From Algoriphagus algorifonticola (GTDB lineage Bacteria > Bacteroidota > Bacteroidia > Cytophagales > Cyclobacteriaceae), in NCBI RefSeq assembly GCF_007655305.1, contig NZ_VLOG01000052.1:1-64000 (forward strand): a DNA stretch of 64,000 nucleotides, in the 5' to 3' direction. The position numbers and the translations under genes are program-made. The notes beneath the pieces were generated by a model. The model made no database searches. It was given only the letters and a program-made list of their open reading frames with translations, and was not told the origin of the DNA. This document shows, piece by piece, positions 28,459 to 36,754 of this stretch. Position 1 is the stretch's first letter. Each line of letters starts with the position of its first letter.

Positions 28459-29520
28459 TTAAAGACAAACTTTATTTCCTATCTCTTCAAGAATCTTTCT
28501 TTTGGCTTGCTGATCTTTTAAAAAGATCATCTGATTTTTCGCTCTGTGAAGATTTTGCTCGGGGTACTTTACCTTATAATAGACATTCCCCATCAAATGA
28601 TCCGTAAAAAATCTCAATCCCATGATACAAGTCATGATTTCTCCTGCCAATAGCAATGACTCTTTTTCCGCTGAAGTTGCAATACTTCTAATTCCTGACC
28701 AATACCCTTTTAGAAGCTCTTCATAAACGTCAATATTCAAATGGATAGCCGGCCAATTGATACTTGTTTCGGATACCGAGCAGCCAACTGTACGAATCAG
28801 GTCTCCCAAATCATAAAGCAGATATCCTGGCATTAAGGTATCCAAGTCGATCAAGGCTTTCACATTTTGAGCATTTTCAGAAAAAATCAAATTATTGATC
28901 TTGGTGTCATTATGGGTTAAGCGTAAGGGAAGATTGGAGATCCAGGATTTGTAAGCCTCCACTAAGGGCTTTTGGTTGATATAAAACATCAAAATTGACT
29001 GTTCCTCTTCATTAAGGTTTTGCTTTGAACTAGCCACCTCCAAAAACCTCTCATACCGCAAGTCCAACCGATGAAAATTGGGAATAGTTTCCTGATAAAG
29101 ACTGAGGTCAACATCCTTCGCCCAGGATGCGAAAAATCCATACGCTTCCCCCGCAACATATGCCTGCTCTTTACTTTCGATTTCTTGAATAGTGGTGCCC
29201 TGAACAAAATCAAAAAGCCGATAGAGTTTCCCTTCCCAGTCTATCATATTTTTTCCTTCAGCAGACTTTAAAGGCAGAGGAAGATCATATTGAAATGGAT
29301 GACTGTCTCTATATTCAGCCAGCAAGCTTAAATTGGAGGATATTCTTTCCGGGAATTGAAATACTTCCCGATTAAAGGCTTGGAGAACAAATAAACCTTC
29401 TGGAGTATTCAATAAAAAAGTCTGATGAATCAAACCCTCTCCCAATTCAGTGAGGGTAGCTTTGGAAATAGGTCCTAATTCATATTCCTTAAAAATGGCT
29501 GTAAAGAGTGCTTCATTCAT
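28459..29520 (-). CDS. APH/NahK-like sugar or aminoglycoside phosphotransferase family protein
   Basis: A 353-residue kinase-fold protein. The start is set at the ATG at 29520 because the longer frame begins with TTG at 29535. The catalytic loop LRLTHNDTKINNLIF contains the HxD...N pattern of aminoglycoside phosphotransferases, and DLDTLMPGYLLYDLGD gives the metal-binding Asp. The opening LGEGLIHQTFLLNTPEGLFVLQAFN resembles N-acetylhexosamine 1-kinase (NahK) relatives of Bacteroidota. It probably phosphorylates a small sugar. A resistance role is not indicated. It diverges from the symporter gene, which fits a sugar-uptake pairing. Confidence 0.75.
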   Translation of the reverse strand: MNEALFTAIFKEYELGPISKATLTELGEGLIHQTFLLNTPEGLFVLQAFNREVFQFPERISSNLSLLAEYRDSHPFQYDLPLPLKSAEGKNMIDWEGKLYRLFDFVQGTTIQEIESKEQAYVAGEAYGFFASWAKDVDLSLYQETIPNFHRLDLRYERFLEVASSKQNLNEEEQSILMFYINQKPLVEAYKSWISNLPLRLTHNDTKINNLIFSENAQNVKALIDLDTLMPGYLLYDLGDLIRTVGCSVSETSINWPAIHLNIDVYEELLKGYWSGIRSIATSAEKESLLLAGEIMTCIMGLRFFTDHLMGNVYYKVKYPEQNLHRAKNQMIFLKDQQAKRKILEEIGNKVCL

Positions 29521-29601
29521 AGTTTGAAAATACAACAGATCCCATTTTAGACATTGAATTCAGGAAATTTTATCAAAAGAGCGAAAATTTTTAATGTTTT
29601 T

Positions 29602-29642
29602 AAAATTTATTAAAAAAGCCAGAAGGCATTTTAATAAATTTT
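29602..29642. promoter_or_regulatory. Long AT-rich inverted repeat between the divergent kinase and symporter genes
   Basis: AAAATTTATTAAAA (29602-29615) and TTTTAATAAATTTT (29629-29642) are perfect 14-bp inverted copies. A GCC-AGAA-GGC mini-stem lies in the centre. It sits between the start codons of two divergent genes, so it is not a terminator of either, and may be an operator or a 5'-leader structure for the symporter mRNA. Confidence 0.5.
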
Positions 29643-29677
29643 TTGTTATTTGGGCGAATTAAATAAACCCATCACCC

Positions 29678-31453
29678 ATGAATGTCAGCACTTTAGACTG
29701 GGCCATCATTGCAGCCTTCTTTATCATATCCCTTTTGATAGGGATTTTCACTTCCAAAAAAGCCGGAAGCTCAGCAAAAGAATTCTTCCTTTCCGGGAGA
29801 AATATGCCTTGGTGGCTATTGGGGGTATCAATGGTAGCGACCACCTTTTCAGCAGACACTCCCAACTTGGTTACCGATATAGTCAGAAAAAACGGAGTAG
29901 GAGGTAACTGGGCCTGGTGGGCATTTTTGTTAACAGGGATGCTTACGGTATTTGTGTATGCAAAACTTTGGAGAAGATCCGAGGTCACCACCGATTTGGA
30001 ATTTTATGAATTGAGATACTCTGGAAAAGGTGCTGCTTTCCTGAGAGCTTTCAGAGCATTGTATTTGGGTATTTTCTTTAATGTAGTCATTATGGCTACG
30101 GTATCATTGGCTGCGATCAAAATCGGTGGAGTGATGTTGGGGCTTTCTCCCGTACAGACTCTTTTGATAGCCTCAGTGGTTACGGTGATTTACAGTTCTT
30201 TGGGAGGTCTGAAAGGCGTTTTATTGACAGATTTCTTTCAGTTTTTTATAGCCATGATAGGTTCATTTGGAGCCGCTTATTTTATCTTGGATTTACCAGA
30301 AATTGGCTCTCTGAATAATCTTTTGGCACATGAAAATGTGGTAGACAAATTGGATTTTGTTCCGGACTTCACAGATCCCAATGTGTATATTCCTTTATTC
30401 ATCCTTCCGATTGCAATTCAATGGTGGGCCACTTGGTATCCAGGAGCTGAGCCAGGTGGCGGTGGCTATATCGCCCAGCGTATGCTTTCGGCAAAAGATG
30501 AAAAAAATGCCGTAGGTGCTACTTTATTTTTCAATATTGCCCATTATGCCATGAGACCTTGGCCTTGGATATTAATAGCCCTTTCCTCATTGGTGATTTT
30601 CCCTAACATATCTGATATGCAGGAGGCATTCCCTCAGATTCCGGTGGATAAATTAGGAGATGATTTAGCTTATTCAGCCATGCTTACTTTCCTTCCTACA
30701 GGCCTAATCGGAATTGTATTGGCTTCATTGATTGCCGCGGTCATGTCAACTCTTTCGACACACCTTAACTGGGGATCCTCATATATCGTGAATGATTTTT
30801 ATCTCCGTTTTGTAAAGCCGGAAGCTTCTGATAAAGAATTGGTAGCTGTGGGTAGGATTTCCACGGTAGGATTAATGGTATTGTCAGCATTCTTGGCTTT
30901 AGCACTTTCTTCTGCTTTGGATGCGTTTAACATTCTGCTCCAAATCGGTGCGGGTACCGGCTTGATATTTATACTTCGTTGGTTTTGGTGGAGAATCAAC
31001 GCTTACACAGAGATTTCTGCTATGGCCATTTCATTTGTAGTAGCCATATTTTTTGAGGTAATCAATCCTAAAGTCAACTGGATTTTAATTCCTGAAAATC
31101 AAGCTTACCTCAAACTCATCTACTCAGTTTCCATCACAACTGTAGGCTGGTTATTGGTTACTTTCCTGACTCAACCGGAAAAGGACGAGGTATTACTCAG
31201 CTTTTATAGAAAAGTATATCCGGCTGCTTATGGTTGGAAAAAAGTGTTGGATAGATATCCTGAGGAGAAGCAGACCGTTGGCCAACTTCCAAAAGAAATT
31301 GGTTTGATGCTGATTGGTTCCATCATGGTATACGCCGCATTATTTGCAACTGGCTTCTGGATCTACAGTGAGACCTTTCCAGCAATCATCGCTTCAGCAG
31401 TGGCAATAGTGGGTGGAGTGATAATTATTAAATCCTGGAAAAATCTGCGTTAA
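29678..31453 (+). CDS. Sodium:solute symporter (SSF family)
   Basis: A 591-residue transporter with about 13-14 hydrophobic helices. The start DWAIIAAFFIISLLIGIFTSKKAGSSAKEFFLSGRNMPWWLLG is a classic SSF beginning, and the central glycine-rich segments (GGLKGVLLTDFFQF, QWWATWYPGAEPGGGGY) match Bacteroidota SSF paralogues. It should couple Na+ entry to uptake of a sugar, amino acid or similar solute. The neighbouring NahK-like kinase makes a sugar the favoured guess, but this is inference. Its stop overlaps the gldD stop by 4 bp. Confidence 0.87.
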   Translation: MNVSTLDWAIIAAFFIISLLIGIFTSKKAGSSAKEFFLSGRNMPWWLLGVSMVATTFSADTPNLVTDIVRKNGVGGNWAWWAFLLTGMLTVFVYAKLWRRSEVTTDLEFYELRYSGKGAAFLRAFRALYLGIFFNVVIMATVSLAAIKIGGVMLGLSPVQTLLIASVVTVIYSSLGGLKGVLLTDFFQFFIAMIGSFGAAYFILDLPEIGSLNNLLAHENVVDKLDFVPDFTDPNVYIPLFILPIAIQWWATWYPGAEPGGGGYIAQRMLSAKDEKNAVGATLFFNIAHYAMRPWPWILIALSSLVIFPNISDMQEAFPQIPVDKLGDDLAYSAMLTFLPTGLIGIVLASLIAAVMSTLSTHLNWGSSYIVNDFYLRFVKPEASDKELVAVGRISTVGLMVLSAFLALALSSALDAFNILLQIGAGTGLIFILRWFWWRINAYTEISAMAISFVVAIFFEVINPKVNWILIPENQAYLKLIYSVSITTVGWLLVTFLTQPEKDEVLLSFYRKVYPAAYGWKKVLDRYPEEKQTVGQLPKEIGLMLIGSIMVYAALFATGFWIYSETFPAIIASAVAIVGGVIIIKSWKNLR

Positions 31454-32022
31454 TCCCGAAATTTCACTGAATTCATCAGGTGGGCCATGTCCACCTTGAT
31501 GTATTCTATTACAGGTGCCAACGAATCATTTTTCATAGCTGTATTAAAATACAAGGCTCCACGAAGGAAATGCTCTGTGGAATCTGTAACAAAGAACTGA
31601 AATTGGGTAGGTACTTCTCCCTGTAATTCTGCCACGACACCCGTATATCCATTGGGCGTTACCAAGACCGACTCTTCGATTCCATAGGCTTTGATTTGAT
31701 GCTTGGCTGTCAACTTAAAGGCATCCGTTGACAAAGTTCTGAAATCCTGAGTCTGGGTGATCGGCTTGTAGGTCAAGTGAACTTTAGCTCCAAAGTTCGG
31801 ATAGCTTAAATTAATCCAATTTTTCTCCGCCAAATTAAAGGAATCTGGCTCAACTCTACTGTGAACGGATAACTCAAATTGATATGCATAATCACCTGAT
31901 AGAGGCTGGTAGCTATGATTTGGTAAATCAATTCTATTATATCCTGGAGGTTTGGGAAGATAGTTTTCCTCACATCCCATTAGAGCAATTAAAAATATGC
32001 CAGCCAATACCATTCTCTTCAT
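31450..32022 (-). CDS. gldD: Gliding motility lipoprotein GldD
   Basis: A 190-residue lipoprotein of the GldD family. The signal peptide ends LIALMGCEENYLPKP with the anchored Cys, followed by the characteristic PPGYNRIDLPNHSY motif and the YPNFGAKVHLTYKPI segment I recognise from Flavobacterium and Cytophaga GldD. The family is linked to gliding together with GldB, though it also occurs in non-gliding relatives. It is convergent with the symporter gene and divergent from the DinB gene. Confidence 0.9.
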   Translation of the reverse strand: MKRMVLAGIFLIALMGCEENYLPKPPGYNRIDLPNHSYQPLSGDYAYQFELSVHSRVEPDSFNLAEKNWINLSYPNFGAKVHLTYKPITQTQDFRTLSTDAFKLTAKHQIKAYGIEESVLVTPNGYTGVVAELQGEVPTQFQFFVTDSTEHFLRGALYFNTAMKNDSLAPVIEYIKVDMAHLMNSVKFRD

Positions 32023-32099
32023 GCTTTAAAATTAGTCTTTTGAATTTGATTTGAACTTGGAATAATGGAAATTTAACATGTAACCAACCATAGTTTCCT

Positions 32100-32630
32100 A
32101 TGAAAAAGACAATAAGTACCCTGATTTTCAGCCTAGCTGCAGGAATGATGATGCTGGCTTCAGGCTATGCGAATGCCCAAACTACCATGGAGGAGTTTGT
32201 GAGCAAATGGAACAACAGTAAGCAGTTTACGATTGATGTGTTAAATAAAATGCCTGACTCAGGAATGGATTACAAAACTGATCCGGATGCCATGAGTTTC
32301 AAGGAGCAAATTCATCATATTGGTTCTGCCATTGTAGGCATCTCGAAAGGATTCCTTGGAGGCGGAGATTTTGATTTTACAATCGATGTGGCAACCGCGT
32401 CAAAAGCTGAATTAGCAGATTATGTTGCCAAATGCTATGACTATGGAACAGCAACCGCCAAGGCATTAACACCCGAAAAAGCTGGGGAACAAATAGAGGT
32501 TTTTGGAAATAAAGTAACTCGAAGACAAGTTTTGGCCCTAATCATGGATCACAGCACTCATCATAGAGGAGCTGCCATTGCATACCTTAGAGCAAATGGT
32601 GTAGAGCCTCCTGCTTTTGTGGGATTTTAA
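32100..32630 (+). CDS. DinB family protein with a signal peptide
   Basis: A 176-residue DinB/YfiT-type four-helix protein. The leader (TLIFSLAAGMMMLASGYANAQ) suggests export to the periplasm, which is unusual compared with cytoplasmic bacillithiol transferases. Metal-binding histidines are expected at FKEQIHHIGSAIVG and LIMDHSTHHRGAAIAYLRANGVEPP. Its reaction is unknown. It diverges from gldD with a 77-bp spacer and ends at a strong terminator. Confidence 0.82.
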   Translation: MKKTISTLIFSLAAGMMMLASGYANAQTTMEEFVSKWNNSKQFTIDVLNKMPDSGMDYKTDPDAMSFKEQIHHIGSAIVGISKGFLGGGDFDFTIDVATASKAELADYVAKCYDYGTATAKALTPEKAGEQIEVFGNKVTRRQVLALIMDHSTHHRGAAIAYLRANGVEPPAFVGF

Positions 32631-32633
32631 ATC

Positions 32634-32671
32634 AAAAGAGGCTGGTTTGATAGAAACCAGCCTCTTTTTTT
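32634..32671 (+). terminator. Strong bidirectional terminator after the DinB gene
   Basis: A perfect 15-bp stem (32634-32648 with 32654-32668) and a 5-nt loop, ending in a T run on the plus strand and, via the leading A run, also on the minus strand. It serves the DinB gene and probably the convergent nitroreductase gene, whose stop begins at 32670. Confidence 0.85.
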
Positions 32672-33278
32672 ATTCTCTTATCCAGCCAACTTTATCAGCA
32701 ATTGGCTCTCTTTTTCCTGCTGGCCAGTTTTCAGTAGCTGGCTTTGCAACATAAAAGAAGCCCATCAGCATATCTTCGCCCTCCAGTCCAAAATCTTCTC
32801 TGGCTTCTTCCCAAAACGTCGGTCCACCAGTACCCCAATAAGCTGCTAAGCCATGAGCGGAAGCAGTGAGATACATATTTTGAACGGCCATAGAAACTGC
32901 TGCGATTTCTTCCATCACAGGAATACCAGAACCCTCGGTTCTTTTCATCAAAATTGCAATGACATGAGATGCTTTTAGAGGATTCTCTTTGAATTTTTGG
33001 TAGGTAGCTTCAATAAATGGGGTCCTATTCTTTTCTGCCCTTTTCTTGTACAACTCGGCCTGATAATCAGCAAATTTTTTCAAGCCCTCACCAGTGTAAA
33101 CAATAAATCTCCAAGGTTGGGTCAATTTGTGAGTAGGTGCCCAATTTGCGTTTTCCAACATTTCTTCAATGATGCTGTCATCTACGGGGTCATTCTCTTT
33201 GAATTGAGCTACGAACATGGATCTTCGTCCACGGATAATCTTATTAACTTCTTCGATGTTAAAATCGGGTTTCTGCAT
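32670..33278 (-). CDS. Nitroreductase family protein
   Basis: A 202-residue FMN-dependent oxidoreductase. I place the start at the ATG at 33278, since the longer frame would run back into kmo. It has the family opening VNKIIRGRRSMFVAQF, the segment ENANWAPTHKLTQPWRFIVYTG that binds FMN phosphate, and AAYWGTGGPTFWEE. It may reduce nitro or quinone compounds, or provide a quinone-type reductase role near the kynurenine genes. The last function is unsupported. It sits 14 bp after the kmo stop, so it is likely part of the same operon. Confidence 0.85.
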   Translation of the reverse strand: MQKPDFNIEEVNKIIRGRRSMFVAQFKENDPVDDSIIEEMLENANWAPTHKLTQPWRFIVYTGEGLKKFADYQAELYKKRAEKNRTPFIEATYQKFKENPLKASHVIAILMKRTEGSGIPVMEEIAAVSMAVQNMYLTASAHGLAAYWGTGGPTFWEEAREDFGLEGEDMLMGFFYVAKPATENWPAGKREPIADKVGWIRE

Positions 33279-33292
33279 ATTGCTATTAAAAG

Positions 33293-34645
33293 TTATACTG
33301 CTTTCGCAGTTTCCATGATATTGATGATTTCTTCGTAGTCCAGCTTGTCCCAATTTTCGGTGATTAAAGGATCTGCCATCACCTTATCCATTACTGCTTC
33401 CTGTAATTTTCCTTGAGCATAGGCTTCTGCATATCCCATATCGGAAAAAGTAACCATGGAATACAAAGGAATCCAGTCATTAGGATATAAATCGTGCAAT
33501 TTTGCCTCAATCTTTTTCCTAAGAATAAATTTAGGATCTGCTACAGAATCACGCATTTCCACGAAGTTTTCCATCGCTAATTGGCAAATTGCGTCTGTAT
33601 CAGGCTTACGTTGCTTCTGGAATTTTTCAAATACCAAGTCCCAAGAATTGTGACCGAATTTATCCAGATAGCTATTTAAAATATAGCAGTCCTCAAATCC
33701 GCAATTCATTCCCTGACCATAGAATGGAACCATCGCATGGGATGCATCTCCCAATAAGATACTGTGCCCTTGAACCCAAGGATAACACTCAATATTGATT
33801 AGTGCTGCTGTAGGGTTTTTAAAATATTCCTCCTTTAAGTTGGGCATCAACTGATAAGCATCATCAAAATAATGCTTGAAAACAGATTCCAAATCTGAAT
33901 CATCATTGATTTTTTCAAAGCAAACTTTACTTCCCTCAAAAGGAAGAAACAAAGTGCAGGTAAAGGACTTGTCTGGATTGGGAAGTGCTATCAGCATAAA
34001 TTTTCCCCTTGGCCAGATATGCAAGGCATTAGGGTCCATTGCAAACTCCCCTTTGGAAGTTGCCGGAATCGTCAATTCCTTATAGCCATGAGAAATATAT
34101 TCCTGCTTGTAATTAAATCGAATTTGCTTTTGCATAGCCATTCTCAAAGAAGAGTAGGCTCCATCTGCACCAATAATTACCGGTGCTTCTTTCTTATAAA
34201 TTCCTTCTTTGGTTTCGAAGGTTATTTCCTGATTAGAAAAATCAACATCCACGCATTTGTGCTCAAAATTGATCACAGCACCTAAGCGCTCTGCCTCCTC
34301 AGCGAGAAGTTGATTGAATTTTCCTCGGGAAATAGAATAAATCGCTTGCTTGTTTTTCCCATAAGGAATGAAAGTGGTTCCTCCATGCTCATCATGGACT
34401 TTTCTTCCATACATTGGAATCGCTAAAGGAAGAACTTTATCTTTCAGACCAACCTGCTCCAAACTTTTCCATCCTCTATGGCTCAGAGCCATGTTGATAG
34501 ATCTTCCTCCTTCGTAATAAGGCGTTTTGCGTTTATCAGGCCTTTTGTCGTAGACAGAAACATCCAGACCTTGACGCTTAAGATATATGGCCATCAATGA
34601 TCCGATTAATCCGGCGCCAAGGATGGTGATTTCGTTTTGTTTCAT
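33293..34645 (-). CDS. kmo: Kynurenine 3-monooxygenase
   Basis: A 450-residue class A FAD monooxygenase converting L-kynurenine to 3-hydroxykynurenine with NADPH and O2. The dinucleotide-binding motif is ILGAGLIGSLMAIYLKRQG (residues ~9-27), the second FAD segment GDASHAMVPFYGQGMNCGFEDC is intact, and the substrate-binding region YEGGRSINMALSHRGWKSL is characteristic of KMO rather than other hydroxylases. The last 80 residues have no clear transmembrane anchor, as in bacterial KMO. It is preceded by kynU and a small 38-codon frame, and followed by a nitroreductase gene. Confidence 0.93.
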   Translation of the reverse strand: MKQNEITILGAGLIGSLMAIYLKRQGLDVSVYDKRPDKRKTPYYEGGRSINMALSHRGWKSLEQVGLKDKVLPLAIPMYGRKVHDEHGGTTFIPYGKNKQAIYSISRGKFNQLLAEEAERLGAVINFEHKCVDVDFSNQEITFETKEGIYKKEAPVIIGADGAYSSLRMAMQKQIRFNYKQEYISHGYKELTIPATSKGEFAMDPNALHIWPRGKFMLIALPNPDKSFTCTLFLPFEGSKVCFEKINDDSDLESVFKHYFDDAYQLMPNLKEEYFKNPTAALINIECYPWVQGHSILLGDASHAMVPFYGQGMNCGFEDCYILNSYLDKFGHNSWDLVFEKFQKQRKPDTDAICQLAMENFVEMRDSVADPKFILRKKIEAKLHDLYPNDWIPLYSMVTFSDMGYAEAYAQGKLQEAVMDKVMADPLITENWDKLDYEEIINIMETAKAV

Positions 34646-34662
34646 GAGATTATGATCGCTTT

Positions 34663-34779
34663 TTAAAAGGCCTTAAGCCTTTCCCGAATAGCTCCACTTG
34701 TTGGATGCTCCACTCGGAAATATCTCGCATGCTGGGTGATTAGACTTCTGTTCATCAACTGTATCATGCTCGAACTCAT
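34663..34779 (-). CDS. Small ORF between kynU and kmo (38 codons)
   Basis: A 38-residue reading frame with ATG at 34779 and TAA at 34663, in the same frame as kynU directly behind its stop codon: reading through that TAA would extend kynU by about 46 residues. Its sequence (MSSSMIQLMNRSLITQHARY..., basic and Ser/Arg-rich) is not known to me. It may be noncoding spacer, a small regulator or the relic of a longer kynureninase C-terminus. No function is inferred. Confidence 0.25.
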   Translation of the reverse strand: MSSSMIQLMNRSLITQHARYFRVEHPTSGAIRERLKAF

Positions 34780-34803
34780 AAGGATTGGTTGATCCTCGCT
34801 CTT

Positions 34804-36090
34804 TTAAGCGAATTTTTCTATAGATTGTTCCAATATCTGTGCAAATCGGAATACATCCTCAAAGCTATTGTAAAGTGGAGTAGGAGCCAGACGAATCACA
34901 TTTGGATTTCTCCAATCTCCAACAACTCCGTGTTTGTACCATTCATCAAAGACGGCTTTTCCGCCTCTATGAATGTGCAAAGATAACTGGCAACCTCTTT
35001 CCAATTGATTTTCAGGGGTAATTATTTCCAAAACACCGGATTCACCACTGATTTTCTTGATCAAAAACTCCAGATAACCAGTTAGCAAAAAGCTTTTTTT
35101 CCGAAGGTTTTCAATTCCAGCCTCCTGAAAAATATCTAAAGAGGCCTGATGAGCCGCCAATGCCAAAACATTACTGTTGGCCAATTGCCAGCCGTCTGCT
35201 CCATGCATGGGGATAAATCCCTTTTCCATCAGAAAGCGCTGTCCCTCATCATGCCCCCACCAGCCTGCAAACCTAGGTAAATCCGGACTTTCGGCATATT
35301 TCTCATGCACATAGATCCCCGAGACATTTCCCGGGCCTGAGTTCAAATACTTATAACTGCACCAAGTAGCGAAATCCACTTCCCAATCATGAAGCTTCAG
35401 AGGAATATTTCCTGCAGCGTGGGCCAAATCAAATCCAGCGAAAGCTCCAACGGAATGTGCAGCTTGGGAAATGGCTTTCATATCAAAAAGCTGACCTGTG
35501 TAGTATTGAAGGCCTGCCATATTGACCAAAGACAATGAATCTCCCTGCTTTTTAATCTCTGCAAGAATATCTTCGGTTCTTAGCGTATGCTCGCCTTCTC
35601 TTGGCTTCAACTCAACGATGACCTCAGCGGGATTTAAACCATGAAATTTCACCTGGCTTTCCAACATATACTGGTCTGAAGGAAATGCCCCAGCTTCAAT
35701 AATGATCTTATTTCTGGACTTAGTGGGTCTGTAAAAAGAAACCATCAAAAGGTGCAAGTTCACGCTCAGGTTGTTCATAGCCACTACCTCATGCTCATGT
35801 GCACCAAATAGTTCTGATAATGCAGGCTTAGACTTCTTTCGGATATGGTACCAGGCATCTTCCCCGTGAAAATGTCCATCCACGGCTAAATTACCCCAGT
35901 TTTCAAGTTCTTTTTCCAAATAGCTTTTGACTGATTTGGGTTGTAAGCCTAGAGAGTTTCCACAGAAATAAATGGCTTCTTTTCCATTTACTCTAGGGAA
36001 TAGAAACTCATTTCTAAATTTTCTCATAGGATCTTCCTGATCCATTTTTTGAGCGAATGCTTCTGAATATTGATAGTCTGGAAATTGCAT
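34804..36090 (-). CDS. kynU: Kynureninase
   Basis: A 428-residue PLP enzyme cleaving kynurenine or 3-hydroxykynurenine to (3-hydroxy)anthranilate and alanine. The PLP lysine lies in ATWCSYKYLNSGPGNVSG, and the features VNREQYF-like YFCGNSLGLQPKSVKSYL and GWWGHDEGQRFLMEKGF are diagnostic of kynureninase. Length is typical. It is 41 bp downstream of haaO and upstream of kmo on the same strand, forming an operon that takes kynurenine to 2-amino-3-carboxymuconate semialdehyde. Confidence 0.94.
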   Translation of the reverse strand: MQFPDYQYSEAFAQKMDQEDPMRKFRNEFLFPRVNGKEAIYFCGNSLGLQPKSVKSYLEKELENWGNLAVDGHFHGEDAWYHIRKKSKPALSELFGAHEHEVVAMNNLSVNLHLLMVSFYRPTKSRNKIIIEAGAFPSDQYMLESQVKFHGLNPAEVIVELKPREGEHTLRTEDILAEIKKQGDSLSLVNMAGLQYYTGQLFDMKAISQAAHSVGAFAGFDLAHAAGNIPLKLHDWEVDFATWCSYKYLNSGPGNVSGIYVHEKYAESPDLPRFAGWWGHDEGQRFLMEKGFIPMHGADGWQLANSNVLALAAHQASLDIFQEAGIENLRKKSFLLTGYLEFLIKKISGESGVLEIITPENQLERGCQLSLHIHRGGKAVFDEWYKHGVVGDWRNPNVIRLAPTPLYNSFEDVFRFAQILEQSIEKFA

Positions 36091-36131
36091 ATGTTTGAGG
36101 ATGGGTGAAAAGATAAGTTTGAATTTAAACC

Positions 36132-36644
36132 TTACTTTTCCATGACAGTACCGCAGTTTTTACAAGTAGTGTGTTCGGGATTGTTCCAGAATCTCTCCAT
36201 GATTGGAGGCAATTGATTTACTATATCCGTCAGCTCGACATATTCTTCATACAGCAAATCACCGCAGTTTTCGCAATGCCAAATAAAGCCATCCTTTTCC
36301 CCTGGCCTTCTATAGCGTTCAATTACCAGGCCGACAGTATTAGCAGGTCTTCTTGGAGAGTGAGGAACCTTGGGCGGTAAAAGAAAAATCTCTCCCTCTT
36401 TGATATGAATATCTTTAGGCTTGCCGTCTTCAATAATTTTTAAAGTAATATCTCCTTCCAACTGGTAGAAAAATTCTTCTCCCTCATCGTAATGGTAATC
36501 TTTACGGGAATTGGGACCTCCCACTACCATCACGATAAAGTCATCATTCCCTTTAAAAACTTGCTGATTTCCAACAGGCGGCTTTAGCAAATGCCTGTTT
36601 TCATCTATCCATTTTTTGAAATTAAAAGGTTGGGATACTGCCAT
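36132..36644 (-). CDS. nbaC: 3-hydroxyanthranilate 3,4-dioxygenase
   Basis: A 170-residue non-heme Fe(II) extradiol dioxygenase with a single cupin fold. It opens 3-hydroxyanthranilate to 2-amino-3-carboxymuconate semialdehyde, which closes non-enzymatically to quinolinate, the precursor of NAD. The cupin motif RKDYHYDEGEEFFYQLEGD contains the iron ligands. The C-terminus carries two CxxC motifs (CENC, CKNC) forming the rubredoxin-like zinc site of bacterial homologues. It is the first gene of the operon and shares a 110-bp divergent region with the dipeptidase gene. A tryptophan 2,3-dioxygenase gene is not in the window. Confidence 0.92.
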   Translation of the reverse strand: MAVSQPFNFKKWIDENRHLLKPPVGNQQVFKGNDDFIVMVVGGPNSRKDYHYDEGEEFFYQLEGDITLKIIEDGKPKDIHIKEGEIFLLPPKVPHSPRRPANTVGLVIERYRRPGEKDGFIWHCENCGDLLYEEYVELTDIVNQLPPIMERFWNNPEHTTCKNCGTVMEK

Positions 36645-36754
36645 TTTGTTTGCTTTTAGGATGATTTGGAAAATATGCTGATATCTAAACTAGTAACAAG
36701 ATTCCAGCCTAAAAGTATTAAAAAACACGCGTTTTTTTGGTTTACTTTGTCCAA

